From assembly GCF_018275325.1 (NCBI RefSeq), contig NZ_JAGVQR010000001.1, positions 496,001 to 560,000 on the forward strand: 64,000 nt of DNA, written 5' to 3'. Position 1 is the first letter of the stretch. Each line of letters starts with the position of its first letter. The translations under genes were made by a program, and so were the position numbers. The notes beneath the pieces were generated by a model. It was not told where the DNA came from and ran no database searches. It was given only the letters and a program-made list of their open reading frames with translations. The stretch is from Nocardioides palaemonis. GTDB taxonomy: Bacteria; Actinomycetota; Actinomycetes; Propionibacteriales; Nocardioidaceae. Shown piece after piece: positions 17,834 to 27,295 of the stretch.

Positions 17834-20641
17834 TCAGGACCAGTGCCGCCGCATCACCGTGGTCGCGGTGAACGGGTCCTCGCCCGACACCGCTGCGACG
17901 ATCCCGGCCCCCTCGGGCTTCGCGGCAGCGAGAAGACGGCCCTCGCCGACCCAGGCGTTCCAGGCGCGCAGGTACTGCCCGGCGTTGCTGGCGTTGCGTC
18001 CGAGGACGGTCGGTACTGGGTGCCACGCCTCGCACGTCGGGCGGGCGGCACGCAGGGCGGCGCGGGCACCGCGGCGCGTACGGACCGGCCGCTCGGGGGA
18101 GGTGGCGTCGGTGTAGCGCGAGACGACGTAGCGCGGGGCGCCGACCGGGCCGATGGCCTCGTCGAAGGCGACCGCGAAGACCTCGGCGTCGGCCTCGGAG
18201 CCGACGAGGCGGAACCGGTACTCGCCGCCCGGGTGCACGTCGACGGCGAGCGCGGCGGCTCCGACCTCGGTGAGTCCCGACGCAACGAGCGCGTCGGCCA
18301 CCGCCGCGGCGACCGCCTCCAGCGGCGGGACGCCCGAGGTCAGGGCGACCTGCGCGCGCACCCACTCGGTGAGGACCGAGGCGTGGTCGCGGCGAGTGGT
18401 GAGGGCCTGTCCGAGCGTCGCCAGCCCACCTGCCGCGCCCGCGGCCGCCACCGCCCACGGCCCCCCGACGGTGGCCGCGCCCGAGACGCCGACCGCAGCC
18501 GCGCCCAGCGCGAGCGGCGTACGCCAGCTCGTGTCCGGCAGCGGCGCTTCGGTCGTCAGTCCCTCCGGCCCCAGCCGCCACGCCGGCGCGTCCGGCGCCA
18601 CCGTGACGACCTCGTCGACCGGCACGACCGCGGGCACGGACGGCCGCACCCGCAGCGACGCGAGGGTCACGTCGTCGTACGGCTCGCCGACCCGCCACGC
18701 CTCGCGGATCGCGTCGCGGTCGTCGGCGGCCACGAGCATCCGCGCGTTGAGCGCGTCGAACGACGCCACCGGCGGTGGCGCGTAGGGCGAGAAGGACGCG
18801 TCGATGTGGGCGACGCCGTCGACGATGTCGCCGTCGGCGTCGATGCCGTGGAAACCCTGGTGCTTGCGCACCAGCCGCGACCAGTCGTTGTCGCCCTTCG
18901 GGTGCGCCTCCGAGACGCAGACGACCGTCCAGTTGGTGGCGACCTTGTCGGGCCAGGTCGGGTCGGTGCGCAGCGCGCGGCCGCGGGTCTGCACGACCGC
19001 GGTCAGCGTCGTCGCGGTCGTCAGGTCGATCAGCGTCGAGACGCCGCGGGCGTTCCAGCCCTCGCCGAGCAGGCCGCGGGTGCCGACCAGGACCTGGGTG
19101 CGCCCGGCCTCGAGGTACGCCGTGACGTGGGCGACCCACGTCCGCGAGGTCCAGCCCGACGAGCAGGTCGCGACCGGTGAGCCGTCGGTCTCGACCCGCA
19201 GCCGGGACGCCAGCTCGGCGTCCCGCGAGGCGACGAACGCGACAAGGTCCTCCAGCGTCGACGAGGACCCCGCGACCACCGACCCGGTGACCAGCATCGG
19301 GTGCAGCACGGCCGTCGCGGGGTCGGTCAGCAGCACCTCGAGCGCCGCGAGCGCGGACCCGGCCTCGGCGTCGAGCACCCCGTCGAGCGCGACCGGCACG
19401 GTCGCGGACGCGCGTTCGTGGTCGCACAGCACCAGCACCCGCGCGCGGTCGCCGATGGCGGCGTGCTCCGCGGCGATGATCTGCGCCGCCGCGCCGGGCT
19501 TGGCGTACGACCGGGCGAGCACGCGGTCGACGGTCGAGCGCCCACGGCGTACGCCCCGACGCGTCCACTGGTAGCCCACCGACGGCAGCGCGGCCCGCAC
19601 CACGGCGAGCACCTCGGCGTCGGCGGGGTCGTCGGACTCGGCGACGTGGTGCAGCAGCCAGTCACCCAGCAGCCGGACCCAGTCCTCGGCGGTCGGCGCG
19701 TGCCGGTGCTCCTCGCGCAGGCGGGCACCGTGCGGGAGCGAGAGGAGCCCGGCGTGGTGCATCCGGAGCGCCGCGTCGCAGAGGTCGGGCTCGCGCTCCG
19801 CGAGCGCCGCCCAGGTGGTGGTCGCGGGGACGGGCTCGACGAACCGCGCGGTCAGCCACGCGTAGAACCCGATCGTCCCGAAGCCGGGCGTGGTGAGCAG
19901 CGTGGTCAGCTCGGTGAAGCGCACGGCCTCGCTGGCGAGCCAGTCCTCCTCGGTCGGGGTCGGCGTGGTCAGCCAGACCAGCTCGTCGAACGGCGCGAGG
20001 TGGCCCTCCTTGACCACCGCCGGGACCGAGACGCGGTAGCGGATGGCGCCGAAGAGCCGGTCGACGAGCGCGCGCTGCTCGCCGGCGAGGCTCTCCGGCG
20101 GGGTGGCGGTGAGCGCCAGGACGTGGGCGCGGTCGACCGCCTCAAGCAGCTCGGCCAGCAGCCGGCCCCACACCTCGAGCAGGTGGTGGCACTCGTCGAG
20201 CACCAGCACCAGCCGGGGTTGCGCGCGGATCCGCTCGAAGAGCGCGACGCCGTTGGGGTGGAGCCGGTCGACGACGGCGGCGGACCCGTCGACGGACTCC
20301 GCGGCCTCGGAGTCGAAGACCGCGAGCGACTGGTAGGTCAGGCAGGTCAGCGGGCTGACGAGCTCCTTGTCGTCGCTCGCGCCGATCCCCAGCGCGGTCG
20401 CCTCGGCGATCCACTGCGCCTGGATGGCGGTGTTGGGCGCGAGCACGACGGCGCGGGTGTCGGCGTGGGCGCGGAGCTCCGCGGCGACCGCCTCGAGGCC
20501 GACCCGCGTCTTGCCGGCTCCCGGCGGCAGCACCACCCAGGCCCGCGGGTGCTCCGCGCCGTCCCACGCGCCGGCGAGCGCGGCGAGCGCCTCGCGCTGG
20601 TGGACGCGCAGCGGGGGCGGGTCGACGACCGTCACCGGCAC
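17834..20641 (-). CDS. DEAD/DEAH-box superfamily 2 helicase with hydrophobic C-terminal region
   Basis: A 935-residue protein from GTG 20641, which has GGAGG 5 nt upstream (a second GTG two codons in is equally possible). Motif I is PPGAGKT near residue 40, motif II is DECH, motif III is TATPP, and VGTRGLLGEGWNARGV plus QTRGRALR are motifs V and VI, so both lobes are complete. Around 690-740 an alanine/glycine-rich hydrophobic stretch could be one or two membrane helices; the C-terminal 200 residues are not recognised. It is divergent from a TetR gene with an operator-like repeat between them. The role is unknown; restriction-like or repair functions are possible. Confidence 0.8.
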   Translation of the reverse strand: MPVTVVDPPPLRVHQREALAALAGAWDGAEHPRAWVVLPPGAGKTRVGLEAVAAELRAHADTRAVVLAPNTAIQAQWIAEATALGIGASDDKELVSPLTCLTYQSLAVFDSEAAESVDGSAAVVDRLHPNGVALFERIRAQPRLVLVLDECHHLLEVWGRLLAELLEAVDRAHVLALTATPPESLAGEQRALVDRLFGAIRYRVSVPAVVKEGHLAPFDELVWLTTPTPTEEDWLASEAVRFTELTTLLTTPGFGTIGFYAWLTARFVEPVPATTTWAALAEREPDLCDAALRMHHAGLLSLPHGARLREEHRHAPTAEDWVRLLGDWLLHHVAESDDPADAEVLAVVRAALPSVGYQWTRRGVRRGRSTVDRVLARSYAKPGAAAQIIAAEHAAIGDRARVLVLCDHERASATVPVALDGVLDAEAGSALAALEVLLTDPATAVLHPMLVTGSVVAGSSSTLEDLVAFVASRDAELASRLRVETDGSPVATCSSGWTSRTWVAHVTAYLEAGRTQVLVGTRGLLGEGWNARGVSTLIDLTTATTLTAVVQTRGRALRTDPTWPDKVATNWTVVCVSEAHPKGDNDWSRLVRKHQGFHGIDADGDIVDGVAHIDASFSPYAPPPVASFDALNARMLVAADDRDAIREAWRVGEPYDDVTLASLRVRPSVPAVVPVDEVVTVAPDAPAWRLGPEGLTTEAPLPDTSWRTPLALGAAAVGVSGAATVGGPWAVAAAGAAGGLATLGQALTTRRDHASVLTEWVRAQVALTSGVPPLEAVAAAVADALVASGLTEVGAAALAVDVHPGGEYRFRLVGSEADAEVFAVAFDEAIGPVGAPRYVVSRYTDATSPERPVRTRRGARAALRAARPTCEAWHPVPTVLGRNASNAGQYLRAWNAWVGEGRLLAAAKPEGAGIVAAVSGEDPFTATTVMRRHWS

Positions 20642-20683
20642 GACCTCCTCCTGGCGCTGGTGCGGGGGAATGGTCGCACGTCT

Positions 20684-20701
20684 GGTCAGTCTTACCTGAC
20701 C
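20684..20701. promoter_or_regulatory. Candidate TetR operator between helicase and tetR genes
   Basis: GGTCAG (20684-20689) and CTGACC (20696-20701) form a perfect inverted repeat with a 6-nt spacer. A second dyad, TTACCTG (20692-20698) and CAGGTAA (20721-20727), straddles the tetR ATG. Size and place suit autoregulation by the adjacent TetR protein. Confidence 0.5.
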
Positions 20702-20717
20702 GACGTACTCTTTACTC

Positions 20718-21317
20718 ATGCAGGTAAATCGCTCGGTCGCGTCGGAGGCACGTCGCGCCCAGATCCTCGACGCGACGATCGCCGTCGTCGCCGAGGAGGG
20801 GTTTGCCCGGGCGAGCTTCGCGCGGATCGCCGAGCGCGGCGGGCTCTCCAGCACCCGGCTGATCAGCTACCACTTCGCCGGCAAGGACGACCTCGTCGCC
20901 GCGCTCGTCGCGCACGTCGTGGACGGCATCGGCGAGCACGTCGGCGCGCGGGTGATGGCAGCCGACACCGCTCGCGGCCGGCTCGCGGCCTACGTCGAGG
21001 GCGTCATCTCCTACGCGGACACCCACCGCGCGCCGATGTCCGCGCTGCTCCAGGTCGCGATGGCCGGCGCGGGCGGCGGCGCGATGGACGCCCCGAGCGA
21101 CCTCTCCCACCTCGAGCGGATCCTGCGCGCCGGCCAGGAGGCGGGGGAGATGCGCTCCTTCGAGGTCGCCGTCATGGCGTCGACGATCCAGCGGTCGGTG
21201 GAGACGGTGCCGTTCGCGCTGCAGGCCGACCCCGACCTCGACTGCGCGGCGTACGCCCGCGAGCTGGTCGAGCTCTTCGACCGCGCGACCCGGGCCGACG
21301 AGATGGCCGACCCGTGA
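20718..21317 (+). CDS. TetR/AcrR family transcriptional regulator
   Basis: A 199-residue regulator. The N-terminal helix-turn-helix (about 10-58) shows ILDATIAVVAEEGF, then ISYHFAGKDDL, as in TetR proteins. The rest is the helical ligand-binding and dimerisation domain, whose ligand cannot be inferred. It overlaps the next gene by 4 nt (GTGA), so the likely regulated partner is the VC0807-like membrane protein. The upstream gap contains operator-like dyads. Confidence 0.9.
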   Translation: MQVNRSVASEARRAQILDATIAVVAEEGFARASFARIAERGGLSSTRLISYHFAGKDDLVAALVAHVVDGIGEHVGARVMAADTARGRLAAYVEGVISYADTHRAPMSALLQVAMAGAGGGAMDAPSDLSHLERILRAGQEAGEMRSFEVAVMASTIQRSVETVPFALQADPDLDCAAYARELVELFDRATRADEMADP

Positions 21318-21937
21318 CCGTCCTCCGCCCCGTCGTCGGCATCGCCGGCTCGACCGCGCTCTACTACCTCCTGCGCCACCTCGGCGTCAGCGTCTACGCC
21401 GCGCTCGTCGTCGGCGCGGTCGTCTCGCTCGCGCCCGCCTGCGTCTCGCTGCTGCGCGGCCGCCGGCCGAGTGGGCTCGAGGCGTTCTTCACGGTCCTGC
21501 TCTTCGCGAGCTTCGCGGTCGCGCTGCTTCCCGGCGACGAGCGGTTCCTGCTCGCCAAGGACGCGCTCGTCACCAGCGGCGTCGGCTGCTGGTTCCTCGC
21601 CAGCCTGCGCTGGGCCGACCGCCCGCTGGCCTACCAGTTCGCCAAGCCGATGATCGAGGGCCGCGGCGGTTGGGTCGGTGACTGGGAGCGGCGCTGGCGC
21701 GAGGACGAGTGGTTCCGCCGGATGTGGCGCACCTCGAGCGCCTGGTGGGCGGCTGGCACGCTCGCCGACGCGGTCGCGCGCGTCGTGATGGCGTACACGC
21801 TCCCCGCCGACGTCGTGCCCGGCCTCAACCTCGCGATGTACGTCGTCACGCTCGTGGTGCTCAACGTGGTGACGACCGTCGTCTACGTCCGGGCCGGCGC
21901 GATCAGGGGTCGGCGCCCGATGGCCGATCACCCCTGA
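21314..21937 (+). CDS. VC0807-like/DUF3159-type integral membrane protein
   Basis: A 207-residue protein from a GTG overlapping the TetR stop by 4 nt. Five or six hydrophobic helices are visible, for example around 5-22, 25-43, 52-70 and 165-190. Around 110-125 a charged loop carries WVGDWERRWREDEWFRRM, typical of VC0807-type proteins. The function of the family is unknown. It is probably co-expressed with and controlled by the TetR protein. Confidence 0.7.
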   Translation: MTVLRPVVGIAGSTALYYLLRHLGVSVYAALVVGAVVSLAPACVSLLRGRRPSGLEAFFTVLLFASFAVALLPGDERFLLAKDALVTSGVGCWFLASLRWADRPLAYQFAKPMIEGRGGWVGDWERRWREDEWFRRMWRTSSAWWAAGTLADAVARVVMAYTLPADVVPGLNLAMYVVTLVVLNVVTTVVYVRAGAIRGRRPMADHP

Positions 21938-22028
21938 GGCGGTGCCGGTGCGGGGACATCGGCCGTTCCTCGGACGGGGCGGCCGGTCAGGACGCATGCT
22001 GCTCCTTGCGAGTCCAAGGGGGAACCAC

Positions 22029-22310
22029 ATGCGCAAGAAGCTCGCGGGCGCCGTCGCCTGCCTCACCATCGGTGCACCGCTCCTGGTGCTCGTCACTCCT
22101 GCCGAGGCCGCCGTCCCGGCGCAGTGGCAGAACTGCACCGTCGTCAACAACCGTCTGCCGCACGGGGTCGGCCGGGCGAACGCCCGTGACCGGACGTCGG
22201 GCACGCCGGTCACGAACTTCCGCCGTGACACCGCGCTCTACAACACCGCGATGCGGGCCAACCGAGGCCTCGACCGCGACGGCGACGGAATCGCCTGCGA
22301 GAAGGCCTGA
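22029..22310 (+). CDS. Secreted Excalibur calcium-binding domain protein
   Basis: A 93-residue protein starting at ATG 22029 (GGGGGAA upstream). A signal peptide covers about 1-28 and ends near PAEAA. The Excalibur domain has an early cysteine (WQNC) and ends with DRDGDGIACEKA, the DxDxDGxxCE calcium loop. Such small proteins are exported to the cell surface; the role is not established. Its stop lies 7 nt from the stop of the opposite-strand kinase gene. Confidence 0.88.
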   Translation: MRKKLAGAVACLTIGAPLLVLVTPAEAAVPAQWQNCTVVNNRLPHGVGRANARDRTSGTPVTNFRRDTALYNTAMRANRGLDRDGDGIACEKA

Positions 22311-22317
22311 GCCGGGC

Positions 22318-22932
22318 TCACCCGACCCGAACCACCAGGTCAGCCGACTCCCGCGTCGAGGCGACCAGCCGCGCATTGGCCTCGTCGCTGCGCTCCACCC
22401 ACTGCCGGGCGGCGGCGGACGACTTGCCGAACTCCTCGTGCCGCGCGACCAGCCGCGAGCGGCGGAGGTCGTCGTCGACCTCGACGAACCACACCTCGGC
22501 GAGGTGGGGGCGTACGCGCTCCCACCCGCCGGAGGGCAGCAGCAGGTAGTTGCCCTCGGTGACGACGAGCCGCGCGGACGGCGGGATCGCGATCGCCGCG
22601 GCGACCGGCTGCTCGAGGTCGCGCTCGAAACCGGGCACGTAGAGCACGGCTTCTGGCGCGGAGTGGAGACGGGCGAGCGCGGACACGTATCCGTCGACGT
22701 CGAAGGTCTCCGGTGCACCCTTGCGGTCGCGCAGGCCGAGCCGGTCGAGCTGGACGTCGGCGAGGTGGAAGCCGTCCATCGGCAGGTGGCCGACGTCAGG
22801 CGCGAGCGCGGCGAGGAGGGCGGCGGTCAGCGTCGACTTCCCGGCGCCCGGTGGGCCGGTGATGCCGAGGACGGCGCGGCCGGGGCCGTCCAGGAGGCGA
22901 CGCGCGCGGTCGACCAGCTCGTCGGTCGTCAC
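22318..22932 (-). CDS. P-loop nucleoside/sugar kinase family protein (YggC/uridine kinase-like)
   Basis: A 204-residue kinase with a Walker A motif GPPGAGKST (about 26-34). MDGFHL (about 53-58) and TEGNYLLL (about 124-131) are characteristic of the pantothenate/uridine kinase-like group. It probably phosphorylates a small sugar or nucleoside with ATP in the cytoplasm, but the substrate is unclear. It appears to be transcribed alone. Confidence 0.85.
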   Translation of the reverse strand: MTTDELVDRARRLLDGPGRAVLGITGPPGAGKSTLTAALLAALAPDVGHLPMDGFHLADVQLDRLGLRDRKGAPETFDVDGYVSALARLHSAPEAVLYVPGFERDLEQPVAAAIAIPPSARLVVTEGNYLLLPSGGWERVRPHLAEVWFVEVDDDLRRSRLVARHEEFGKSSAAARQWVERSDEANARLVASTRESADLVVRVG

Positions 22933-23033
22933 CGCACACCGGTCCCGTTGAACCGCACGCCGCCCGATCCCGTACGACCCCGGAGTGGCGCGGTCGCTCG
23001 GCCGCGCACCCCCGCCGGAACCGGAGGAACGCC

Positions 23034-23513
23034 ATGCACGCGAAGTCTCGAACGGGCGCGGTGGCTGCGGCCACCCTGCTCACGCTGTCCGTCACCGCCG
23101 CACCCGCCCTCGCCTCGTCGAAGCACGACGTCATCCGCGCCGACCTGGTCCCGAGCCAGCCGACCTCCGGCACGGTCAACGGCCTCCCACCGGGGTCGGC
23201 GCCGTGGGTGCTCGACCGCGGGGAGGTCCGGGTCCGCGACGACGGGCGGATGGACGTACGTCTCGAGGGGTTCCAGATCCGGCGACCCGACGGCACGCAG
23301 GACAACCCGATCGTCTCGATCACGGCGGTCCTCTGCTGCGCCGGCACGGCTGTCGCCGACAGCGGCCCGCAGGCGCTCTCGGTGCCTGGCGGCGACGCGC
23401 GGTTCCGCGTCGAGGACCTCATGGTCCCGGACGAGTGCGACTCGCCGTCGGTCCTGATCAGCCCGACCGTCGCCGTCGGCCGCGCCTACATCGCCTTCAC
23501 GCCGGCCTCCTGA
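23034..23513 (+). CDS. Secreted protein of unknown function
   Basis: A 159-residue protein. A signal peptide spans about 1-27, with an AxA-type cleavage site near APALAS. The mature part has two adjacent cysteines (LCCAG, about 101) and a later one in PDECDSP, and no domain I recognise. GGAGG-like bases precede the ATG. Its neighbours give no clue to function. Confidence 0.7.
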   Translation: MHAKSRTGAVAAATLLTLSVTAAPALASSKHDVIRADLVPSQPTSGTVNGLPPGSAPWVLDRGEVRVRDDGRMDVRLEGFQIRRPDGTQDNPIVSITAVLCCAGTAVADSGPQALSVPGGDARFRVEDLMVPDECDSPSVLISPTVAVGRAYIAFTPAS

Positions 23514-23620
23514 ACCGGTCGCGGCAGCGCCGGCTCGACGGGCGTCGGGATCGCTCACGTGGCGAGCCTAACGACGCGTCGAGTCGGCGAATGCCCACCG
23601 AGGGCGGATGATGGAGGCAA

Positions 23621-23842
23621 ATGACTGATACCCCCGAAGTGCCCCGCAACCGCCGCAGCTCCAGTCCCTTCAAGAAGGCGGCCGATCCGGTCATCGAGAC
23701 CTTCGCGAAGGACGACCGGGTCACCCACGACCTCTACGGCCTCGGCCGCGTGGTCAACGTCGAGGCGCACGCCGTGAGCGTCGACTTCGGTGAGCGCACG
23801 CTGCGCATCACCAGCCCGTACGCCAAGCTCCACCACCTGTAG
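23621..23842 (+). CDS. Small conserved actinobacterial protein, CarD-N/KOW-like
   Basis: A 73-residue protein. The C-terminal half, DRVTHDLYGLGRVVNVE then VDFG and PYAKL, resembles the small beta-barrel of CarD-type RNA polymerase-interacting domains but is much shorter. The N-terminal 25 residues are basic and likely flexible. A regulatory role is possible but unproven. Confidence 0.7.
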   Translation: MTDTPEVPRNRRSSSPFKKAADPVIETFAKDDRVTHDLYGLGRVVNVEAHAVSVDFGERTLRITSPYAKLHHL

Positions 23843-23910
23843 GTCGTCACCGGCCCCTCCCCGTGCCGGCGCTCGCGGCGTATCGTCCTGCTGGACGAGG
23901 GGAGCACGCC

Positions 23911-25887
23911 ATGGGCCGAGCACGCGACTGCCTGGCGTCGGTGCTCGTCGGTGTCCTCGCGCTCACCCTGGCGGACCCGGTCGGGTCGTCCGGGGCCAGC
24001 GCGGCGGCCGTCCAGCCCGTCCTGGTCGGGTCCGAGCCGCTGGGCTTCGTCGCCGGCGTCGACGCGGGAGGGTCCGTCCAGGTCGTCGTCGCCGCGTCCG
24101 GGAGGACGACGGCTGTCTGGGTCGAGGAGGCGAGCCGACAGGTGGTGTCCCGCACCCGCGACGCCGGTGGAGCCTGGGAGGCGGCGGTCGCGGTGTCCCG
24201 GCCGTTCGCGTCGGCCGCCCAGGTCGATGTCGGGATCGACCTCGCCGGTCGGGTGACCGCCGTGTGGACCGACTCCCCGGTCTCTCGGTCGTCGGTCTGG
24301 ACGGCGTCGTCGGCCGACGGCTCCACCTGGACCGAGCCCACGTTCCTCGGCGTCGGCAGCGGCGGGGTCTCGCTGGCGGTGGCCCACGACGGCACGGCGA
24401 TCGCCGTGTGGGCGGACACCGACATCGAGGCAGGCGTCGAGGTCGTGGAGGCGGCCGTGCGGCGTGGCTCCCGCGCGTGGTCCGAGGCTGAGAGCCTGGG
24501 AGAGGCGGCCGAGGTGGGACGTCCGGCTGTCGCGGTCAACCCGCTCACGGGCGAGGGGACCACGGTCTGGAGCGACGGCGCCCTCCGGGCCTCGCGGTGG
24601 GCTGGTGCCACGGGCTGGTCGCCGATGGCGCCTGCCCCACTGACGCCGAGCGGACCCCCGGGAGGCGCCGTCGCCGAGCTGGACGTCGCCGTCGACGGCA
24701 CCGGTCGGACGACGGCCGTGCGCACCGAGGCAGGGGACGCCTTCGTCTTCGAGGCGTTGGCAGGTGCGCCGTGGGGCGCCGGCCAACGACTCACCGCGAC
24801 CACCGGATTCGAGTTCGGCTTCCGACGTCCACGCATCGCGACCAACGTCGCCGGCGACGCGGTCGTCGCGTGGGACTGGACGCTGCTGGACGCCCAGGTC
24901 GTCTTCGTCGCGAGTCGCACGGCCGACGGCGCCTGGCCGGCCGCGACCCGGCTGCGTCCGGGGTTCGACGGCTACGGGCGGCAGATCGCCGCGACGGTCG
25001 ACGATGCGGGGCTGGCCACGGTGGCATGGACGAACGACTACTCCGGCCACGTCCAGGCGCAGGTCGGTGAGCCCTGGCCCGAGCCCGTGCTGATCGGACC
25101 CGAGCGCTTCGCGCAGCTCGGTGGGCCCAAGCCCCTCGCGCTCGCCGCTCCCGTCGCGGCAGGGGAGGGAGAGACGGTCCTGGTCCGCACCCGTCCGGAT
25201 CCGGTGAGGCTGACGGGGCTCGGGACGCAGGCGCTCGCCCTGGCGTTCGACTCGCACGGCCCCCGCGTCACCTCCTTCTCCGTCCCGTCGTCGGGTCGTG
25301 TGGGCGAGGCGGTGGTGGTGGAGGCGCGAGCGGTCGACAGCTGGTCGGCCGTCACGTCCTACGCGTGGGACTTCGGAGACGGCAGCACCGCGTCTGGGAC
25401 GTCTACGGCCCATGCCTACGCCGAGCCGGGGACCTACCCGGTCACGCTCGTCGTCACCGACGCGGTCGGCAACAACACTCGACGCACGTCGACGACGACG
25501 ATCAGTCGAGCTGCGGTGAGCACCGCGGCGGCACCTCGCCTCACCACGTTCCGCCTCGCCCGGCGCCGGATCGCCGCGACGGGCACCGGCACCACCGGGC
25601 CGCTGGCGAGGCGGACCAGCCTCCTCGTCGGGCTCACGGCGCCGGCGACGTTGCGCCTCGTCGTCACGAGCCGGAGCCGGCACCGCGTCGACGGCCGGTG
25701 GCGCCCGATCCGGGTGATGCTGCGCAGGCAGCTCCCGGCGGGGGTCTCGCGGATCACGCTGCGTGCACGCCTCGACGGGACCGTCCTGCGTCCCGACGAC
25801 TACCGGGTCGTCGGACGGGCCCGCAGCGAGGCCGGTGCGAGCCAGCGGCGGACGGTGCGCCTCGTCGTCGTGAGGTCGCGCAGGTGA
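23911..25887 (+). CDS. Secreted PKD-domain repeat protein
   Basis: A 658-residue protein starting at ATG 23911 with GAGGGGAG upstream. The first 48 residues form a signal peptide ending near GASAAA. Residues 50-440 hold repeated strand-rich units, each with a TAVW/VVAW-like motif, suggesting a beta-propeller. A PKD domain (about 450-535) shows YAWDFGDGS and YPVTLVVTD. The arginine-rich tail (560-658) is unusual. It overlaps the next gene by 4 nt. It is likely extracellular with a binding role; no catalytic motif is seen. Confidence 0.78.
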   Translation: MGRARDCLASVLVGVLALTLADPVGSSGASAAAVQPVLVGSEPLGFVAGVDAGGSVQVVVAASGRTTAVWVEEASRQVVSRTRDAGGAWEAAVAVSRPFASAAQVDVGIDLAGRVTAVWTDSPVSRSSVWTASSADGSTWTEPTFLGVGSGGVSLAVAHDGTAIAVWADTDIEAGVEVVEAAVRRGSRAWSEAESLGEAAEVGRPAVAVNPLTGEGTTVWSDGALRASRWAGATGWSPMAPAPLTPSGPPGGAVAELDVAVDGTGRTTAVRTEAGDAFVFEALAGAPWGAGQRLTATTGFEFGFRRPRIATNVAGDAVVAWDWTLLDAQVVFVASRTADGAWPAATRLRPGFDGYGRQIAATVDDAGLATVAWTNDYSGHVQAQVGEPWPEPVLIGPERFAQLGGPKPLALAAPVAAGEGETVLVRTRPDPVRLTGLGTQALALAFDSHGPRVTSFSVPSSGRVGEAVVVEARAVDSWSAVTSYAWDFGDGSTASGTSTAHAYAEPGTYPVTLVVTDAVGNNTRRTSTTTISRAAVSTAAAPRLTTFRLARRRIAATGTGTTGPLARRTSLLVGLTAPATLRLVVTSRSRHRVDGRWRPIRVMLRRQLPAGVSRITLRARLDGTVLRPDDYRVVGRARSEAGASQRRTVRLVVVRSRR

Positions 25888-27008
25888 CCGGTCTCGAGGC
25901 GGCGCTGCGTCCCTTCGCCGACTCCGGTGACGTCCCCGGCGTCGTCGCGGCCGTCGCGCGGGGGAGTGACGTCGAGGTGGTGGCCCTCGGCGTACGCGGG
26001 CCGGACGGCGCTCCGATGCGCCGAGACTCCATCGTGCGCGGTGCCTCGATCACGAAGCCGGTCATGGCCGTCCTCGCGATGGTGCTGGTCGAGGACGGCC
26101 TGGTCGGCCTCGACGACCCGGTGGCCGGGCTGCTGCCCGAGCTCGCCGAGCCACGGGTGCTGCGTACGCCGACGAGCGGGCTCGACGACACCGTCCCCGC
26201 TGACCGGCCGGTCACGCTGCGCCACCTGCTGACCTCGACCTGGGGCAGCGGCTTCACGACCATCGACTCCCCGGTCGTGCCACGGCTCGTCGAGGACCTC
26301 GGGCAGGCGTCGATGGACGTCGCCGCCGTGCCGCCGCCCGACGAGTGGGCGCGGCGGCTGGCGGCGATCCCCCTCATCCACCAGCCGGGGGAGGGCTGGA
26401 CCTACAACCTCTCCTACGACGTGCTCGGCGTGCTGCTCGCCCGCGCCGCCGGCCGGCCGCTGGGTGACCTGCTCGCCGAGCGCGTGCTCGACCGGCTGGG
26501 CATGGCCGACACCGGCTTCCACGTCCCCGCGGAGAGCCTCGACCGGTTCACCGCGCTGCACGGGCTCGTCGACGGGTACCTGCAGGTCACCGACCCGGTC
26601 GACGGTGCGTTCGTCGCGCCGCCGGCGTTCCCGTCCGTGGCCGGCGGGCTGGTGACCACGGTCGACGACCAGCTCGCCTTCGGGCGGATGCTGCTCGCGG
26701 GCGGCGACGACCTGCTGACCGACGAGTCGGTGCGACTGGTCATGACCGACCACACCACGCCGCAGCAGCGCGAGATGGGCGGGTTCTTCCTCGACGGCCA
26801 GGGCTGGGGCTTCGGCGGCGGCGTCGACACCACGGTTCGCGAGTCGTGGAACGTCGTCGGTCGCTACGGCTGGGTCGGCGGCACCGGCACCGCGACGTAC
26901 GTCGACCCGGTGCACGACGTCGTCTCGGTCGCCCTCGCCCAGGTCGAGCTCGGTGCGCCGGGGATCGAGGACCTGCTGAAGGCCTTCTGGACCGCGGTTT
27001 CACCCTGA
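25884..27008 (+). CDS. Serine hydrolase, beta-lactamase/class C family
   Basis: A 374-residue protein from a GTG overlapping the previous stop by 4 nt. The catalytic SxxK motif is SITK (about 55-58), the second motif region is WTYNLSYDVLG (about 172-182), and the C-terminal GWVGGTG stands where the HxG/KTG motif would be. There is no signal peptide, so it is cytoplasmic or exported by another route. Related proteins act as esterases or peptidases; activity on beta-lactams is not implied. Confidence 0.85.
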   Translation: MTGLEAALRPFADSGDVPGVVAAVARGSDVEVVALGVRGPDGAPMRRDSIVRGASITKPVMAVLAMVLVEDGLVGLDDPVAGLLPELAEPRVLRTPTSGLDDTVPADRPVTLRHLLTSTWGSGFTTIDSPVVPRLVEDLGQASMDVAAVPPPDEWARRLAAIPLIHQPGEGWTYNLSYDVLGVLLARAAGRPLGDLLAERVLDRLGMADTGFHVPAESLDRFTALHGLVDGYLQVTDPVDGAFVAPPAFPSVAGGLVTTVDDQLAFGRMLLAGGDDLLTDESVRLVMTDHTTPQQREMGGFFLDGQGWGFGGGVDTTVRESWNVVGRYGWVGGTGTATYVDPVHDVVSVALAQVELGAPGIEDLLKAFWTAVSP

Positions 27009-27051
27009 TGGGCGGTTGTGTCGCACCGACGGGTCACGGACGGTGGAACGC

Positions 27052-27291
27052 ATGAGCGACGAGGAGCAGCAGGCAGCGATCGAGGCAGCGCAGCGGGTCG
27101 TCGACGAGGTGAGCTCGTACCAGTACAGCGCCGAAGACGCGACCATCGCGATCCAGCTCGACCAGGGGCTGCGTGCCGCGGAGGTGTCCCTCCCGGACGA
27201 GGAGCGCGAGCGGATCCTGGCCGAGATCGACGGCATGAAGGACGAGTCGTCGACGGCGCCGCAGGTCCGCACGGCGACCCCCGCGGGGTGA
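27052..27291 (+). CDS. Small acidic protein of unknown function
   Basis: A 79-residue protein beginning MSDEEQQAAIEAAQRVVDEV. It is helical and acidic, with no cysteine and no recognisable domain. It lies between the serine hydrolase and the DinB-type gene, 4 nt before the latter, so it is likely co-transcribed. Codon use fits the neighbours, which supports it as real. Confidence 0.65.
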   Translation: MSDEEQQAAIEAAQRVVDEVSSYQYSAEDATIAIQLDQGLRAAEVSLPDEERERILAEIDGMKDESSTAPQVRTATPAG

Positions 27292-27295
27292 CGGC

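Noticed and set aside
19301..21310. A long plus-strand open frame opposite the helicase
   Set aside because: Only its 3' part (from 21314) encodes a real protein; the rest is antisense to the helicase or out of frame with TetR.
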